A stretch of DNA of 64,000 nucleotides from JAAFHZ01 sp964247085 (GCA_964247085.1 CAXTSX010000001.1:109949-173948), one strand, 5' to 3'; positions 36,694 to 45,708 are shown, counted from the stretch's first letter. Made by a program: numbers and translations. Notes: generated from the letters alone by a model not told the origin.

Positions 36694-36716
36694 TTCTAAC
36701 TTTATAACTTCTCCAT

Positions 36717-37502
36717 ATGACAACTTCTAATCTTCAAGAATTTTCCAAGAAAGCTGAAGTCGATAAATTGAATTTCTACTATAACGGTGGTGTTCATGCC
36801 CTGAAAAATGTCAGTATGCCGGTGTTCGATCGCAAGGTCACCGCGTTAATCGGTCCATCTGGCTGTGGTAAAACCACGCTCCTTCGTTGCTTTAACCGGA
36901 TGCATGACTTGTATCCTGGCAACCGCTATGAAGGTGATATTTGGCTAGATAAAGGAGTGAATTTACTAGGGCGTAAGGTTGATCCGATCGAAGTGCGGAT
37001 GCGGATTAGTATGGTGTTCCAAAAGCCTAATCCCTTTCCTAAATCGATTTTTGAAAATGTGGCTTATGGCTTGAGAGTACGCGGTGAGCGCAATCGCGCT
37101 GTTTTAGAGCAAAAAGTGGAAGAAGCACTCAAGGATGCGGCCATTTGGAAGGAAGTAAAGGATCGTTTGAATGACTTGGCTTCCAGCCTGTCTGGTGGTC
37201 AGCAACAACGGCTGTGCATTGCCCGGGCATTGGTTACTCAACCAGAAATTTTGTTACTAGATGAGCCAACTTCGGCATTGGATCCGATCGCCACTGCCAG
37301 TATCGAAGAATTAATTACCGAACTGCGGGAGCGGGTTACTATTCTGATTGTGACGCACAGTATGCAACAGGCTGCCCGGGTCTCGGACTACACGGCCTTT
37401 ATGTATCTGGGTCAGCTAGAAGAGTTTAACGAAACTGCTCAAATTTTTACGCAGCCAGCCAATCAAAAAACGGCGGACTATGTTAGTGGCCGATTTGGCT
37501 AG
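36717..37502 (+). CDS. pstB: phosphate ABC transporter ATP-binding protein PstB
   Basis: ATPase that powers phosphate import. The 261-aa product is standard: Walker A GPSGCGKTT (about 46-54) followed by the PstB-specific LLRCFNRMHDLYPG. The Q-loop is in VFQKPNPFPKSIF, the signature is LSGGQQQRLCIARAL, Walker B is LLLDEPTSALDP, and the switch His is in IVTHSMQQAARVSD. It ends the operon; no phoU follows. Confidence 0.97.
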   Translation: MTTSNLQEFSKKAEVDKLNFYYNGGVHALKNVSMPVFDRKVTALIGPSGCGKTTLLRCFNRMHDLYPGNRYEGDIWLDKGVNLLGRKVDPIEVRMRISMVFQKPNPFPKSIFENVAYGLRVRGERNRAVLEQKVEEALKDAAIWKEVKDRLNDLASSLSGGQQQRLCIARALVTQPEILLLDEPTSALDPIATASIEELITELRERVTILIVTHSMQQAARVSDYTAFMYLGQLEEFNETAQIFTQPANQKTADYVSGRFG

Positions 37503-37540
37503 AACTACCATATCTTGCCTCCCGGGCTAGGGAGCCGACA

Positions 37541-37571
37541 ATCCTCTTTTCACGAAGGGGATTTTTTATTG
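37541..37571 (+). terminator. rho-independent terminator of the pst operon
   Basis: Stem AATCCTCTT/AAGGGGATT (one G-T pair) with a 6-base loop, followed by TTTTTTA, about 40 bases after the pstB stop. Confidence 0.8.
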
Positions 37572-37608
37572 CAGTAATATGAACTCAAGATATGTGGAGG
37601 GATAAAGC

Positions 37609-38922
37609 ATGACCAGATCGTTGAGAATCCGCGATGATAGTATCGAAAAAATTAAACTCTCCCTGCGACGGAATGGCATTCCCAACCAAAAAGTGCTCGC
37701 CACTGAAGTTGGTTTAGCAGTCTCGACGGTCAGTAATTTTCTCAATGGTAAACCAGTAGACTACGCTAGTTTTACCGCGATTTGTGACTGTTTAAATATA
37801 GATTGGCAAGACCAGGCGGACTGGGGCGAGCACGACGAACTTTTGCCACCACTCCGTCCGGCTGACCCTGAATTTGTTACTAGTTTGTTTGAGATGACCG
37901 CTGGGGCAGTCCCCTGGCAGTCGCCATTCTATGTAGAAAGACCGCCGATCGAAGATCGTTGCTTCGCGGCAATTCTCCAACCCCATAGTTTGATTCGGAT
38001 TAAATCTCCTCAGCAAATGGGTAAAACTTCTTTGATGGAGCGAATTCTCCATGGCTCTATTGGTACCTCTGGCGATCAATCTCCCCAGACCGGTCAGCGC
38101 ACAGTAAAAATCAACCTCCAAAGTGCCGATGAAGCAGTCTTTGCCGATTTAGATACATTTTTAATCTGGTTTTGCAACAAAATTAGTTGGAAGTTACAGC
38201 TGAATTTAATTGCCAATGAATCCTGGAGCGAAATATTTGGCAGCAAAGATAACTGCACCGCTTTTTTGGAAGAACAGATTCTACCAGCCGTCCAGACTTC
38301 GCTCATCTTAGGATTAGATGATGTCGATCGAGTTTTTAAATATCCCCACATTGCGGCGGACTTTTTTGGACTATTGCGGTCTTGGTACGAGGAATCCGAG
38401 GCCGGGGAGTGGTCTAAATTGCGGATGGTGATTGCCCATGCCACAGAGGTTTATATTCCCTTGCATAGTGATGAATCACCCTTTAATGTGGGCTTACCGA
38501 TCGAACTGTCCGAATTCACTGTTGAGCAAGTCCAAATTTTAGTCGATCGACATAAATTAGGTTGGAGCAAAGAGCAAATTTTGGGCTTAATGGAGATGGT
38601 GGGCGGACATCCTTATCTGATCAGCTTGGCGCTTTATCATATCAATCAGCAGGCCATTAGTTTGAACGATTTTCTCGCCGAGGCACCAACAGAAGCCGCC
38701 CCCTATGGCAGTCATCTCCGCTCACTGTGGAATAAAGTGAAGAGTCAACCGACTTTGTTAGCTGCTCTGCAAACCTTAATGCAGACTACTGCAGCCCAAG
38801 AAATTGCGCCGGAGTTGTCTTTTCAACTATGCAGTATGGGTTTAGCGGTGCGGCGTGGCAACTTGCTGGAACCTCGCTGTCAATTGTATCAGCAGTATTT
38901 TAGCAGTCGGGGGAATTCCTAA
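37609..38922 (+). CDS. HTH plus AAA-like (AAA_35) NTPase
   Basis: The 437-aa product has an N-terminal helix-turn-helix or vMAP-like domain (about 8-62; NQKVLATEVGLAVSTVSNFLNG). An AAA-like NTPase of the cyanobacterial type follows, introduced by SPFYVERPPIEDRCF, with a P-loop SPQQMGKTSL (about 132-141) and a Walker B-like LILGLDDVDRVF (about 230). GGHPYLISLALYHI is the family's downstream motif. A winged-helix-like C-terminus completes it. The second AAA-like gene starts 2 bases after its stop, so they form one operon. Probably a sensor-regulator ATPase; the target is unknown. Confidence 0.8.
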   Translation: MTRSLRIRDDSIEKIKLSLRRNGIPNQKVLATEVGLAVSTVSNFLNGKPVDYASFTAICDCLNIDWQDQADWGEHDELLPPLRPADPEFVTSLFEMTAGAVPWQSPFYVERPPIEDRCFAAILQPHSLIRIKSPQQMGKTSLMERILHGSIGTSGDQSPQTGQRTVKINLQSADEAVFADLDTFLIWFCNKISWKLQLNLIANESWSEIFGSKDNCTAFLEEQILPAVQTSLILGLDDVDRVFKYPHIAADFFGLLRSWYEESEAGEWSKLRMVIAHATEVYIPLHSDESPFNVGLPIELSEFTVEQVQILVDRHKLGWSKEQILGLMEMVGGHPYLISLALYHINQQAISLNDFLAEAPTEAAPYGSHLRSLWNKVKSQPTLLAALQTLMQTTAAQEIAPELSFQLCSMGLAVRRGNLLEPRCQLYQQYFSSRGNS

Positions 38923-38924
38923 CG

Positions 38925-40646
38925 ATGACGACACCTGCTGTCTATCAATATCGAGTGGGTGGTCACCTACCGATCGATGCCCCTAGTTATGTAGTCCGAG
39001 CAGCCGATCGACAACTGTATGAAAAATTACAGGCGGGCGAACTATGTTATGTCCTCAACTCTCGCCAGATGGGTAAAACCAGTTTGCGTTTTCGGGTAAT
39101 GAATTTGTTGCAACAGGACGGGATGGCAGCAGTGGCGATCGATCTCCAAGGCATTGGCAGTCGAAATATCACGCCGCAGCAATGGTATGCCGGTTTGATT
39201 AAACGGTTGGTACAAGGTTTGAAACTTACCACCCAGGTGGATGTTCGTTCTTGGTGGCAAGAACGAGATATTCTTTCTCCAGTGCAACGTTTCAGTGAAT
39301 TTATTGAGGTGGTGATACCACAATTTATCGATCGGCAAGTTGTTGTCTTTATCGATGAGATTGATAGTACGCTCAGTTTAGAATTTGATACCGACGATTT
39401 TTTTGCGGCGATTCGAGCTTGTAGTGAATTTCAGCATATTACCTTTGCCCTGTTCGGGGTGGCCAGTCCCGCTGATCTAATTAAAGATGGGCGACGTTCA
39501 CCCTTTAATATTGGTCAAGCCATTGAATTACAGGGATTTCAGTCTACAGAAGTTCAACCCTTGATCGTGGGATTGCTCGATCGAGCCGCCCGTCCAGAAA
39601 TAGTGCTGACTGCGATTCTGGATTGGACGGGTGGACAACCTTTTTTGACCCAAAAGCTCTGTAAATTGATTCATGAAATGGATCAACCACTACCGACTGG
39701 CTATGAAGCAGAGTTGATCGAAAGTTTGGTGCGATCGAAAGTGATCACTAACTGGGAAACCCAAGACGAACCGGAACATCTGAAGACTATTCGCAACTAT
39801 TTAATTCGTAGCGACAAATCGAACCTGCGACAATTACTCAGCTTTTATCAACAGATCCTCGAAAACAACGGTGCCGCCGCTGATGACAGTTCCACTCAGA
39901 TCGACTTGCGTCTATCCGGTATCGTAGTCAAAAAAGCTGACCGCCTAGAAATTTGTAATCAGATCTACGCTCAGGTGTTCGATCAATCATGGTTAGAGCG
40001 AGTTCTAGCAGATTTGCGTCCCTACCGCGAATCATTAACAGCTTGGCTGGTGACCGATCGGCAAGATAGCTCCCGTTTACTCAGCGGTCAAGCCCTGGTG
40101 GAAGCCCAAAGTTGGTCTCAAGGCAAAAACCTCAGTGCTGATGATGTCGATTTTTTGGCTGCTAGCCAGAAGACCGAACAAATGTCCTTGCAAAAACAAC
40201 GAAAACGGCAAGTAATAGCTGGAGCAGCAATATTTTTGGCAATATCGGCCTCTGGATTAGCGGTAAGCTTTTTCTCTCAAGTTGGCACCTCCCAACAAGC
40301 ACAAGTGCAAACCTTGGTAAGGGCATCAAAAGCTCAACGCTCCGGTAATAACGATCAAGCAGCTCTTTTCGATGCAGTCAAGGCGGCACAGTTATTTTTC
40401 CAGATCAAAGGTGTTAATCCAGATCTGCGGATCACAGTGCGTAACAATCTGCGGCAAAGTTTGCGTAAAGTCCGGCGAGACAATAGTCAAGTTGAAGATG
40501 ATGGTGTACCGAGCGGTAATCTTAAATCTCTACTGCAACAAAGTTGCCAAGAGCTACAGGGATATCTCCGTACTGAGCAGGATCTCAGCCCTACTGACCG
40601 TCAGATTTGTGATGATTATCGACTGCTAACTCCACCTCAAAAATAA
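38925..40646 (+). CDS. membrane-anchored AAA-like (AAA_35) NTPase lacking the usual WD40 repeats
   Basis: The 573-aa product opens with YQYRVGGHLPIDAPSYVVRAADRQLYEKL, the diagnostic start of AAA-like proteins usually fused to WD40 repeats. The P-loop is NSRQMGKTSL (about 45-54) and Walker B is VVVFIDEIDS (about 138-147); FNIGQAIELQGF and DWTGGQPFLTQKLCKLI follow. A transmembrane helix lies at about 430-450. After it come ~50 helical residues and a tail (LLQQSCQELQGYLRT, SPTDRQIC) like the segment that normally follows the WD40 array. The repeats themselves are absent. Confidence 0.85.
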   Translation: MTTPAVYQYRVGGHLPIDAPSYVVRAADRQLYEKLQAGELCYVLNSRQMGKTSLRFRVMNLLQQDGMAAVAIDLQGIGSRNITPQQWYAGLIKRLVQGLKLTTQVDVRSWWQERDILSPVQRFSEFIEVVIPQFIDRQVVVFIDEIDSTLSLEFDTDDFFAAIRACSEFQHITFALFGVASPADLIKDGRRSPFNIGQAIELQGFQSTEVQPLIVGLLDRAARPEIVLTAILDWTGGQPFLTQKLCKLIHEMDQPLPTGYEAELIESLVRSKVITNWETQDEPEHLKTIRNYLIRSDKSNLRQLLSFYQQILENNGAAADDSSTQIDLRLSGIVVKKADRLEICNQIYAQVFDQSWLERVLADLRPYRESLTAWLVTDRQDSSRLLSGQALVEAQSWSQGKNLSADDVDFLAASQKTEQMSLQKQRKRQVIAGAAIFLAISASGLAVSFFSQVGTSQQAQVQTLVRASKAQRSGNNDQAALFDAVKAAQLFFQIKGVNPDLRITVRNNLRQSLRKVRRDNSQVEDDGVPSGNLKSLLQQSCQELQGYLRTEQDLSPTDRQICDDYRLLTPPQK

Positions 40647-40782
40647 GTCAGTGATAAGTCAGTGTTTTCTCGGTTCGGAACTCAGATGAGTGGGTCTTAG
40701 GATAAAGACAGGTGGTAAATGAATTACGAAATTAACCACCGACCCTATTCCTTCACCAGAAAACACTCCGGAGTCTTTGATT

Positions 40783-41121
40783 ATGATAAAACGTTTACTT
40801 ATTGCTTCTTTACTGACAGTAGTCACCGCTGGCGCTACTCTGAGCTTTACCGCTGCTGCCGAAGCTGGTACTAAGAGTCCCGGGATCGATCGCCGGGAAG
40901 CTCGTCAACAGGGACGGATTAACCAAGGCATTCGATCGGGTGCTTTAACTCCCCGCGAAACCTACCGTTTACAGCGTCAACAGGCCAATATTCGGGCAAA
41001 AGAGGCCAGGTTCAAGTCTGATGGTAACTTTTCCCAGCGCGAGCGTCATGCTGTAAAAAACCATCTCAACCGCTCTAGCCAATCAATTTACCGCTTAAAG
41101 CACAATGGTCGTCACCACTAA
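40783..41121 (+). CDS. small basic secreted protein
   Basis: The 112-aa product has a signal peptide (MIKRLLIASLLTVVTAGATLSFTAAAEA) and a strongly basic mature part. IDRREARQQGRINQGIRSGALTPRETYRLQRQQANIR with REARFKSDGNFSQRER is a two-unit helical repeat seen in small exported bacterial proteins of unknown role. GGAG nine bases before the ATG supports this start; a TTG six bases earlier would leave too little spacing. It ends just before a strong inverted repeat. Confidence 0.7.
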   Translation: MIKRLLIASLLTVVTAGATLSFTAAAEAGTKSPGIDRREARQQGRINQGIRSGALTPRETYRLQRQQANIRAKEARFKSDGNFSQRERHAVKNHLNRSSQSIYRLKHNGRHH

Positions 41122-41166
41122 GCAGAATTCGGTGGATTGTTTCTGATTCTTGACAACGACTATTAT

Positions 41167-41198
41167 CCAGCTCCATAACTTTATCGTTATGGAGCTGG
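41167..41198. other. strong inverted repeat between convergent genes
   Basis: Perfect 13-bp stem CCAGCTCCATAAC/GTTATGGAGCTGG with a 6-base loop. There is no T-run on either side. It probably blocks read-through or protects 3' ends of the converging transcripts. Confidence 0.6.
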
Positions 41199-41205
41199 GG
41201 TGTAA

Positions 41206-41859
41206 TCATCCTCTCATAACTATTTGATGGTCATGCCCACTCATCACCACTGTCCCGACATAACCATCAGGCAAAGTCAGAATTTTCAGCTGCCATTTCC
41301 CAGTATCCGGCGTAGCCCATAAACTACCAGGCTTATTAATATCCATCTCTACCACTACTGCGGCGAGAGATGTGTGTAATCCTGTACCGATCGCCTTCAA
41401 ATAAGCTTCCTTCATTGTCCAAGCCCGGAAAAAAGCCAATTCCCTTTGTGGCGCTGGCAGCTGTTGCCAACTAGCTAACTCTGCTGGGGCAAAAAAACGT
41501 TGCACCAAGCTATCCATTTCCAGTGATCGTCGGTATTCGATATCGATGCCGACTGGCTGCTGACTGATGGCGTAAACTGCTAAATTCTCGCTGTGAGAAA
41601 TATTGAATTCCAATCCTTTGACCTGCGGCTTACCATAGGCACCCAGAGATATCTTGATCGATCGGGGATGGATATTCAAATAGTGGCTGAGAATTTGGCG
41701 GAGCCGCGCCCTTGCTACTATTTTGCGCTGCCGGACTAGTGGCAATCGACAGCGATCGGCTTGAGCTAACTCTGCTGTGGTCAAAATCAGTTCTAACTCG
41801 GATATTTCAGGCGGATCGAGTCGTTCTACCCACACTTCTACAACGTTCTCTAACAACAT
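41206..41859 (-). CDS. 4'-phosphopantetheinyl transferase (Sfp type)
   Basis: Transfers phosphopantetheine from CoA to acyl, peptidyl or polyketide carrier proteins. The 217-aa length matches the Sfp/HetI type. Motifs are present in order: LGAYGKPQV, FNISHSENLAVYAIS, the metal-binding Asp in VGIDIEYRR, and WTMKEAYLKAIGTGL with the catalytic Glu and Lys. Cyanobacteria usually have one such enzyme serving both fatty-acid and secondary metabolism. Its ATG overlaps the stop of the upstream gene (TAATG), showing coupling. Confidence 0.93.
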   Translation of the reverse strand: MLLENVVEVWVERLDPPEISELELILTTAELAQADRCRLPLVRQRKIVARARLRQILSHYLNIHPRSIKISLGAYGKPQVKGLEFNISHSENLAVYAISQQPVGIDIEYRRSLEMDSLVQRFFAPAELASWQQLPAPQRELAFFRAWTMKEAYLKAIGTGLHTSLAAVVVEMDINKPGSLWATPDTGKWQLKILTLPDGYVGTVVMSGHDHQIVMRG

Positions 41860-42908
41860 TAGGGTGTGTAATAGTCGTGACTAACAAAAGGTAAATCCAC
41901 TATCTCACCAGTAGTGTTGCCAACCTGTACTCGCAAACCTATTCCGCCAGCCTTGGCTTTCACATAAGCTAAACCCTGATGACCATCAGCTGTTGCGATA
42001 TAACTAGTTAAAATCCCTACTTTTTCGTTAGCTAGCAACAAAGGACTACCGATCGCAGCGGCTCCTTTCAGTTTGATCCCCCATAAATATTGTTTAACTC
42101 CTTTGTAGGTATTTAATCGGGCGATCGTCTCCTGGCCAATATAACAACCCTTGGTAAAAGAAATACTTTGCCATAATCCCACTTCCAGCGGATTATAATC
42201 GGCAGTCAGCTCGGCATCAGCCGCAGGCCGACCCTGACAGATTCGTAATTCTTCCCAACCTCTTTCTCCCATTGGCACTGCGCCCATTTCTACTAACTTT
42301 TGCCACAGGGGTAGCGCTTGTTCTATGTCCACAAATATTGTGTAGCCAGGCATCGCCAGTCCGCTATCGGCGACAATCCGGATCGTGGATTCACCCAGCG
42401 GCACCACTTGATGACTATAGGCCGGAGCCTCCGGCTGACCGCCCAAAGCCTTCACCACTGAAGCACTGGCGGCTCCAATCAAACCAAAAGTGGCAGTCTG
42501 GGCTGTAATATCTTGCAGCTCTACTTTATCGGCAAAAAAGATATATCGGTCCAAGAGTTGGTAGATAGTTTCTTGCTGTGACGGTGACACTAACAGCTGT
42601 ACTTCATCTTCCAGTACCAAGGCTAAAGCTAGATCGATCGTGCGCCCAGTGGAATTGACAAATACGGTAGCGCAACCCACTCCAGGGGTTAGACTAATAA
42701 AGTCGGCAGTGCTTTGATTATGCAAAAAGCGGAGCCGATCTGCCCCCCTAACGGATATTCTGCCCCAGTGAGAGCGATCGATCACCGTAACCCCCGATGA
42801 GCTGGTGGCGATCGTCGCTGCTTCGTTCCCAAAGCTCCAAGGCACGGTTGCTAAAGCCCCCTGAAAAGTGGCACCATTATTAGCATGAAAATCAGCAAGG
42901 GCAGTCAT
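41859..42908 (-). CDS. ygfZ: folate-binding YgfZ/GcvT-like protein
   Basis: Tetrahydrofolate-binding protein related to GcvT, needed for Fe-S cluster enzyme maintenance. The 349-aa product ends in a GcvT-like C-terminal barrel (VPFGLAYVK-type segment GLAYVKAKAGG). It carries the diagnostic YgfZ motif KGCYIGQE (the catalytic-like Cys) near residue 240. The N-terminal region has SHWGRISVRGADRLRFLHNQSTADF. The stop shares bases with the ATG of the phosphopantetheinyl transferase gene. Confidence 0.92.
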   Translation of the reverse strand: MTALADFHANNGATFQGALATVPWSFGNEAATIATSSSGVTVIDRSHWGRISVRGADRLRFLHNQSTADFISLTPGVGCATVFVNSTGRTIDLALALVLEDEVQLLVSPSQQETIYQLLDRYIFFADKVELQDITAQTATFGLIGAASASVVKALGGQPEAPAYSHQVVPLGESTIRIVADSGLAMPGYTIFVDIEQALPLWQKLVEMGAVPMGERGWEELRICQGRPAADAELTADYNPLEVGLWQSISFTKGCYIGQETIARLNTYKGVKQYLWGIKLKGAAAIGSPLLLANEKVGILTSYIATADGHQGLAYVKAKAGGIGLRVQVGNTTGEIVDLPFVSHDYYTP

Positions 42909-43085
42909 AAAATTCTAATTAGTTCGCTTCCAGCCATTGTGACACTTCGATGGATATTGAGCAAAGTAGTATAGGAGACAAAAATATCACTTTAAGAGAG
43001 TAGATGATAACCATCAACACTATACTGAAACTTCAGCATCTTTGAAATCTGTATCTACAAAATCAATATATCGATTAGCAACAAC

Positions 43086-44183
43086 ATGCAAGCAAATATT
43101 TGGGAAGCAACAGTTTCTGTCTGTGATTGGAGGACATGGAAGCGAATCTTATATCGGCAATCTCAGATAGACGTAGTATTTATTAGTAATTTACGAGATG
43201 ATGTCGATCGACAAATATATATGGGGAGACAAAATCCCTGGCTAGGCAGGATAAGTGGAATCAGACTAAGCATCAAAGGTGTCATTGGTCAATTGCGCTG
43301 GATCGATGTTGATTCCAGTGAAATATTGTCCCCATCTGGTCGTAAAAAAGCTAAGCAACAATTCATATCAACTGCTCAATGGGCAGCCGATCGGGGGGCA
43401 AAAGTAATTTTGCTGGCAGCGGCTACTAAAAGATTATTTGGTCAAGATGGTGATGAAATCATCAAAATGTTTCCAGATATTATTTTCACTATTGGTGATA
43501 ATGGGACAGCCTACCTACTAATTGAAGAAGTTTTTAGTGCCTTGCGACTAGCTAATATAGATCAAAATACCGCCAGAATTGCTGTGCTAGGACCTTACGG
43601 AATACTAGGGAATTGCGTAGTAAATGCTATAGTTGCAGATGGATACAAAGTTTTTGGGGTTGGTTCTAATATTGTTAAACTTGAAGAATTAGTGACAAAT
43701 CAGGGGATCGAAACAACCACTAATTTAGAAGATTTAAAAAATATAGATATGGTTGTCGCTTGCACTCATAGTAAAAAAACATTGTTAACCAGTCAAATTG
43801 TAGAAAAAATCAAGCGTCCTGATAAAAAATTGATCGTAATTGATGTTGCTGAACCATCTAATTTTGTTGTTGAAGAATATCAAGCTTGTCGGGAACTGGC
43901 GATCAGACAAGATGCCGGTAATGGCTATTCTAAAAATCTTAAATACGTTTTAGGTAGTTTGTCTTATCAAATGTTGCGGCTCACTGATGGAGTGACTTTT
44001 GGTTGCTTTGCAGAAGCATTATCTATTGCTTATTGTTTAAATAATGGCGATGATATTCATCGAGATTGGTTTAATGTTAATCCCGATAATATAGAATTTA
44101 CTAGGAAAATGTTTGAGAAAATCGAATTTACAGTGCCTCAAACCAAATGTTTTGGAGAAATAGTTGATTTGTTAGAAACTTAG
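43086..44183 (+). CDS. Rossmann-fold dehydrogenase distantly like acyl-ACP reductase
   Basis: The 365-aa product is not a standard named enzyme. Residues about 165-190 (TARIAVLGPYGILGNCVVNAIVADGYKVFGVG) form an NAD(P)-binding motif. The order of segments resembles cyanobacterial acyl-ACP reductase: an N-terminal alpha/beta domain, IGDNGTAYLLIEEVFSALRLANID just before the nucleotide-binding loop, then VIDVAEPSNF and GVTFGCFAEALSIAYCL. The acyl-enzyme Cys position is uncertain. The gene is AT-rich and lies beside a TnpB element, so acquisition is likely. Confidence 0.5.
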   Translation: MQANIWEATVSVCDWRTWKRILYRQSQIDVVFISNLRDDVDRQIYMGRQNPWLGRISGIRLSIKGVIGQLRWIDVDSSEILSPSGRKKAKQQFISTAQWAADRGAKVILLAAATKRLFGQDGDEIIKMFPDIIFTIGDNGTAYLLIEEVFSALRLANIDQNTARIAVLGPYGILGNCVVNAIVADGYKVFGVGSNIVKLEELVTNQGIETTTNLEDLKNIDMVVACTHSKKTLLTSQIVEKIKRPDKKLIVIDVAEPSNFVVEEYQACRELAIRQDAGNGYSKNLKYVLGSLSYQMLRLTDGVTFGCFAEALSIAYCLNNGDDIHRDWFNVNPDNIEFTRKMFEKIEFTVPQTKCFGEIVDLLET

Positions 44184-44204
44184 TTATTCTCTCTACCGTA
44201 TAAA

Positions 44205-44265
44205 TCCTGGGTTGCTAAATAGCAATATTGTGAACTACCCGACGCTCACCTTGCGGTAGAGCGCA
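44205..44265 (-). ncRNA. putative right end and guide (omega) RNA 3' part of the TnpB element
   Basis: Immediately downstream of tnpB on the minus strand lie two small hairpins: TTGCTA-AA-TAGCAA (44212-44225) and CTACC...GGTAG (44235-44259), the latter overlapping the tnpB stop. TnpB guide RNAs derive from exactly this position, with a scaffold spanning the tnpB 3' end and the guide reading into flanking DNA. The boundary with host DNA is not determined. Confidence 0.4.
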
Positions 44266-45457
44266 GGCTTCTCCCTTCAACGACCACAGCCTCCGCAGTA
44301 GTAGATTTGAGTCCATACTGCTTTGGTCTTACATAGCCTTCAGGAGCAATAACGCTGGTTCCCAACGTCAATACGCGCAAGCCTTCATTTTTAATGTTGA
44401 TCGCTGCATTGATGTCTCTGTCATGACGCTGATTACAACGAGGACAATCAAACTCACGAACTGATAGATTCATCTTTGGCAGTGGCTTCAATGTATTAGA
44501 GCAAAGATGAGTAGAGGCAAAGAACCGACCTATTTCTAGATAGACCTTGCCCACCATCTCAGCTTTGTATTTAAGCATGGTACAAAACATTCCCCAGCCA
44601 GCATCAGATATTGCTTTGGCTAGACAATGGTTTTTCACCATATTTCTCACTGCCAGATTTTCTACAACTATGACTTGGTTTTCGTCTACTATCTTGCGCG
44701 ATAGTTTGTGTAGAAAATCTTCACGAACACGTTTGATTCTTGAGTGAACCTTAGCTACTACAAGCTTAGCTTTGCGACGATTGTTGGTCGTCTTATCCTT
44801 TTTACGGGCTAGCTTTTTCTGCTTACGAGCCAGATTCTTTTCATGTTTTTTGGTAGCTTTGGGATGTTGGTACTTTGAGCCGTTAGAAGTTACGGCAAAA
44901 TCGGTCAGACCCAGATCTATACCAATTACGTCACCGTCTTGACTAGACCCTGGCTTATCAACACCATCTTCCACCAAGATCGAAGCAAAGTATTTACCAT
45001 CAGGATTTTTAGAAACTCTTACAGTTCTTATTTCTCCATTTATCGGTCTATGTACTATTGCTTTGACAACACTTAATTTTCCAGGGAACTTAATTTCATC
45101 ACCACCCAAAACTTTGACATTAGCTGGGTACTGAATCGATTGCTTTCCTTGGCGTTTCTTGAAAGTAGGATATCCAGCACGACCGTCAAAGAAATTACGA
45201 AAAGCTACACCCAGATTAAGAACTGATTGCTGTAGGCATTGCGAGTAACACTCAGAAAGCCATTCAAATTCTTTCTTCCACAAAGGTATGGATTTCTTCA
45301 TCGACATAGCTGTAACGCCTTTGCCGGTTTCTTGGTAAGTTGCCGTCATTACAGCCAAAGACTGGTTCCAGACCCAACGCACACAACCAAAAGCCTGAGC
45401 AAGATGAACCTGCTGGGCTTCAGTGGGGTAAATTCGGACTTTAAAAGCTTTTAGCAT
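44246..45457 (-). CDS. tnpB: TnpB RNA-guided nuclease of an IS200/IS605 (IS1341-type) element
   Basis: The 403-aa product begins with the OrfB helix-turn-helix MLKAFKVRIYPTEAQQVHLAQAFGCVRWVWNQSL. All three RuvC acidic residues are present: Asp181 in GIDLGLTD, Glu266 in VVENLAV and Asp348 in HDRDINAAINI. The zinc-ribbon has CPRC (338-341), but the upstream pair reads CSNT, with Thr in place of the second Cys. No tnpA is nearby, so the element cannot move by itself. The gene looks intact and may be active as a nuclease. Confidence 0.93.
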   Translation of the reverse strand: MLKAFKVRIYPTEAQQVHLAQAFGCVRWVWNQSLAVMTATYQETGKGVTAMSMKKSIPLWKKEFEWLSECYSQCLQQSVLNLGVAFRNFFDGRAGYPTFKKRQGKQSIQYPANVKVLGGDEIKFPGKLSVVKAIVHRPINGEIRTVRVSKNPDGKYFASILVEDGVDKPGSSQDGDVIGIDLGLTDFAVTSNGSKYQHPKATKKHEKNLARKQKKLARKKDKTTNNRRKAKLVVAKVHSRIKRVREDFLHKLSRKIVDENQVIVVENLAVRNMVKNHCLAKAISDAGWGMFCTMLKYKAEMVGKVYLEIGRFFASTHLCSNTLKPLPKMNLSVREFDCPRCNQRHDRDINAAINIKNEGLRVLTLGTSVIAPEGYVRPKQYGLKSTTAEAVVVEGRSLRSTAR

Positions 45458-45708
45458 AACTCTGGGGTTGACCTAAGGCTGATGGTAACAAAGAACTGGA
45501 TGGAATGCAAGGAAGTTTGCTCGACTCGTCATCCAACGCCTATCGCCTACTGGCTATGCCTTTGTATCTAGTAGGCGTTGGAATCCTCAACTCGTTTCTC
45601 GTGCCGAGACGCTTTGCGAACGCATTCATCCCGACATCCATCTGGGTACAGATAGGTTGCGGGGCTTCTGCTGCTCAAGCTAAACAATCTGGAGCGCTTT
45701 AGAACGAT
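45458..45708. other. tnpB upstream flank with alternative hairpins
   Basis: No gene seen. CCAACGCCTA (45533-45542) pairs with TAGGCGTTGG (45572-45581), while the internal GCCTACT can instead pair with AGTAGGC, giving two exclusive folds. This resembles the subterminal left-end hairpin of IS200/IS605 elements. The repeat-like GACGCTTTGCGAACGC follows. Confidence 0.45.
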
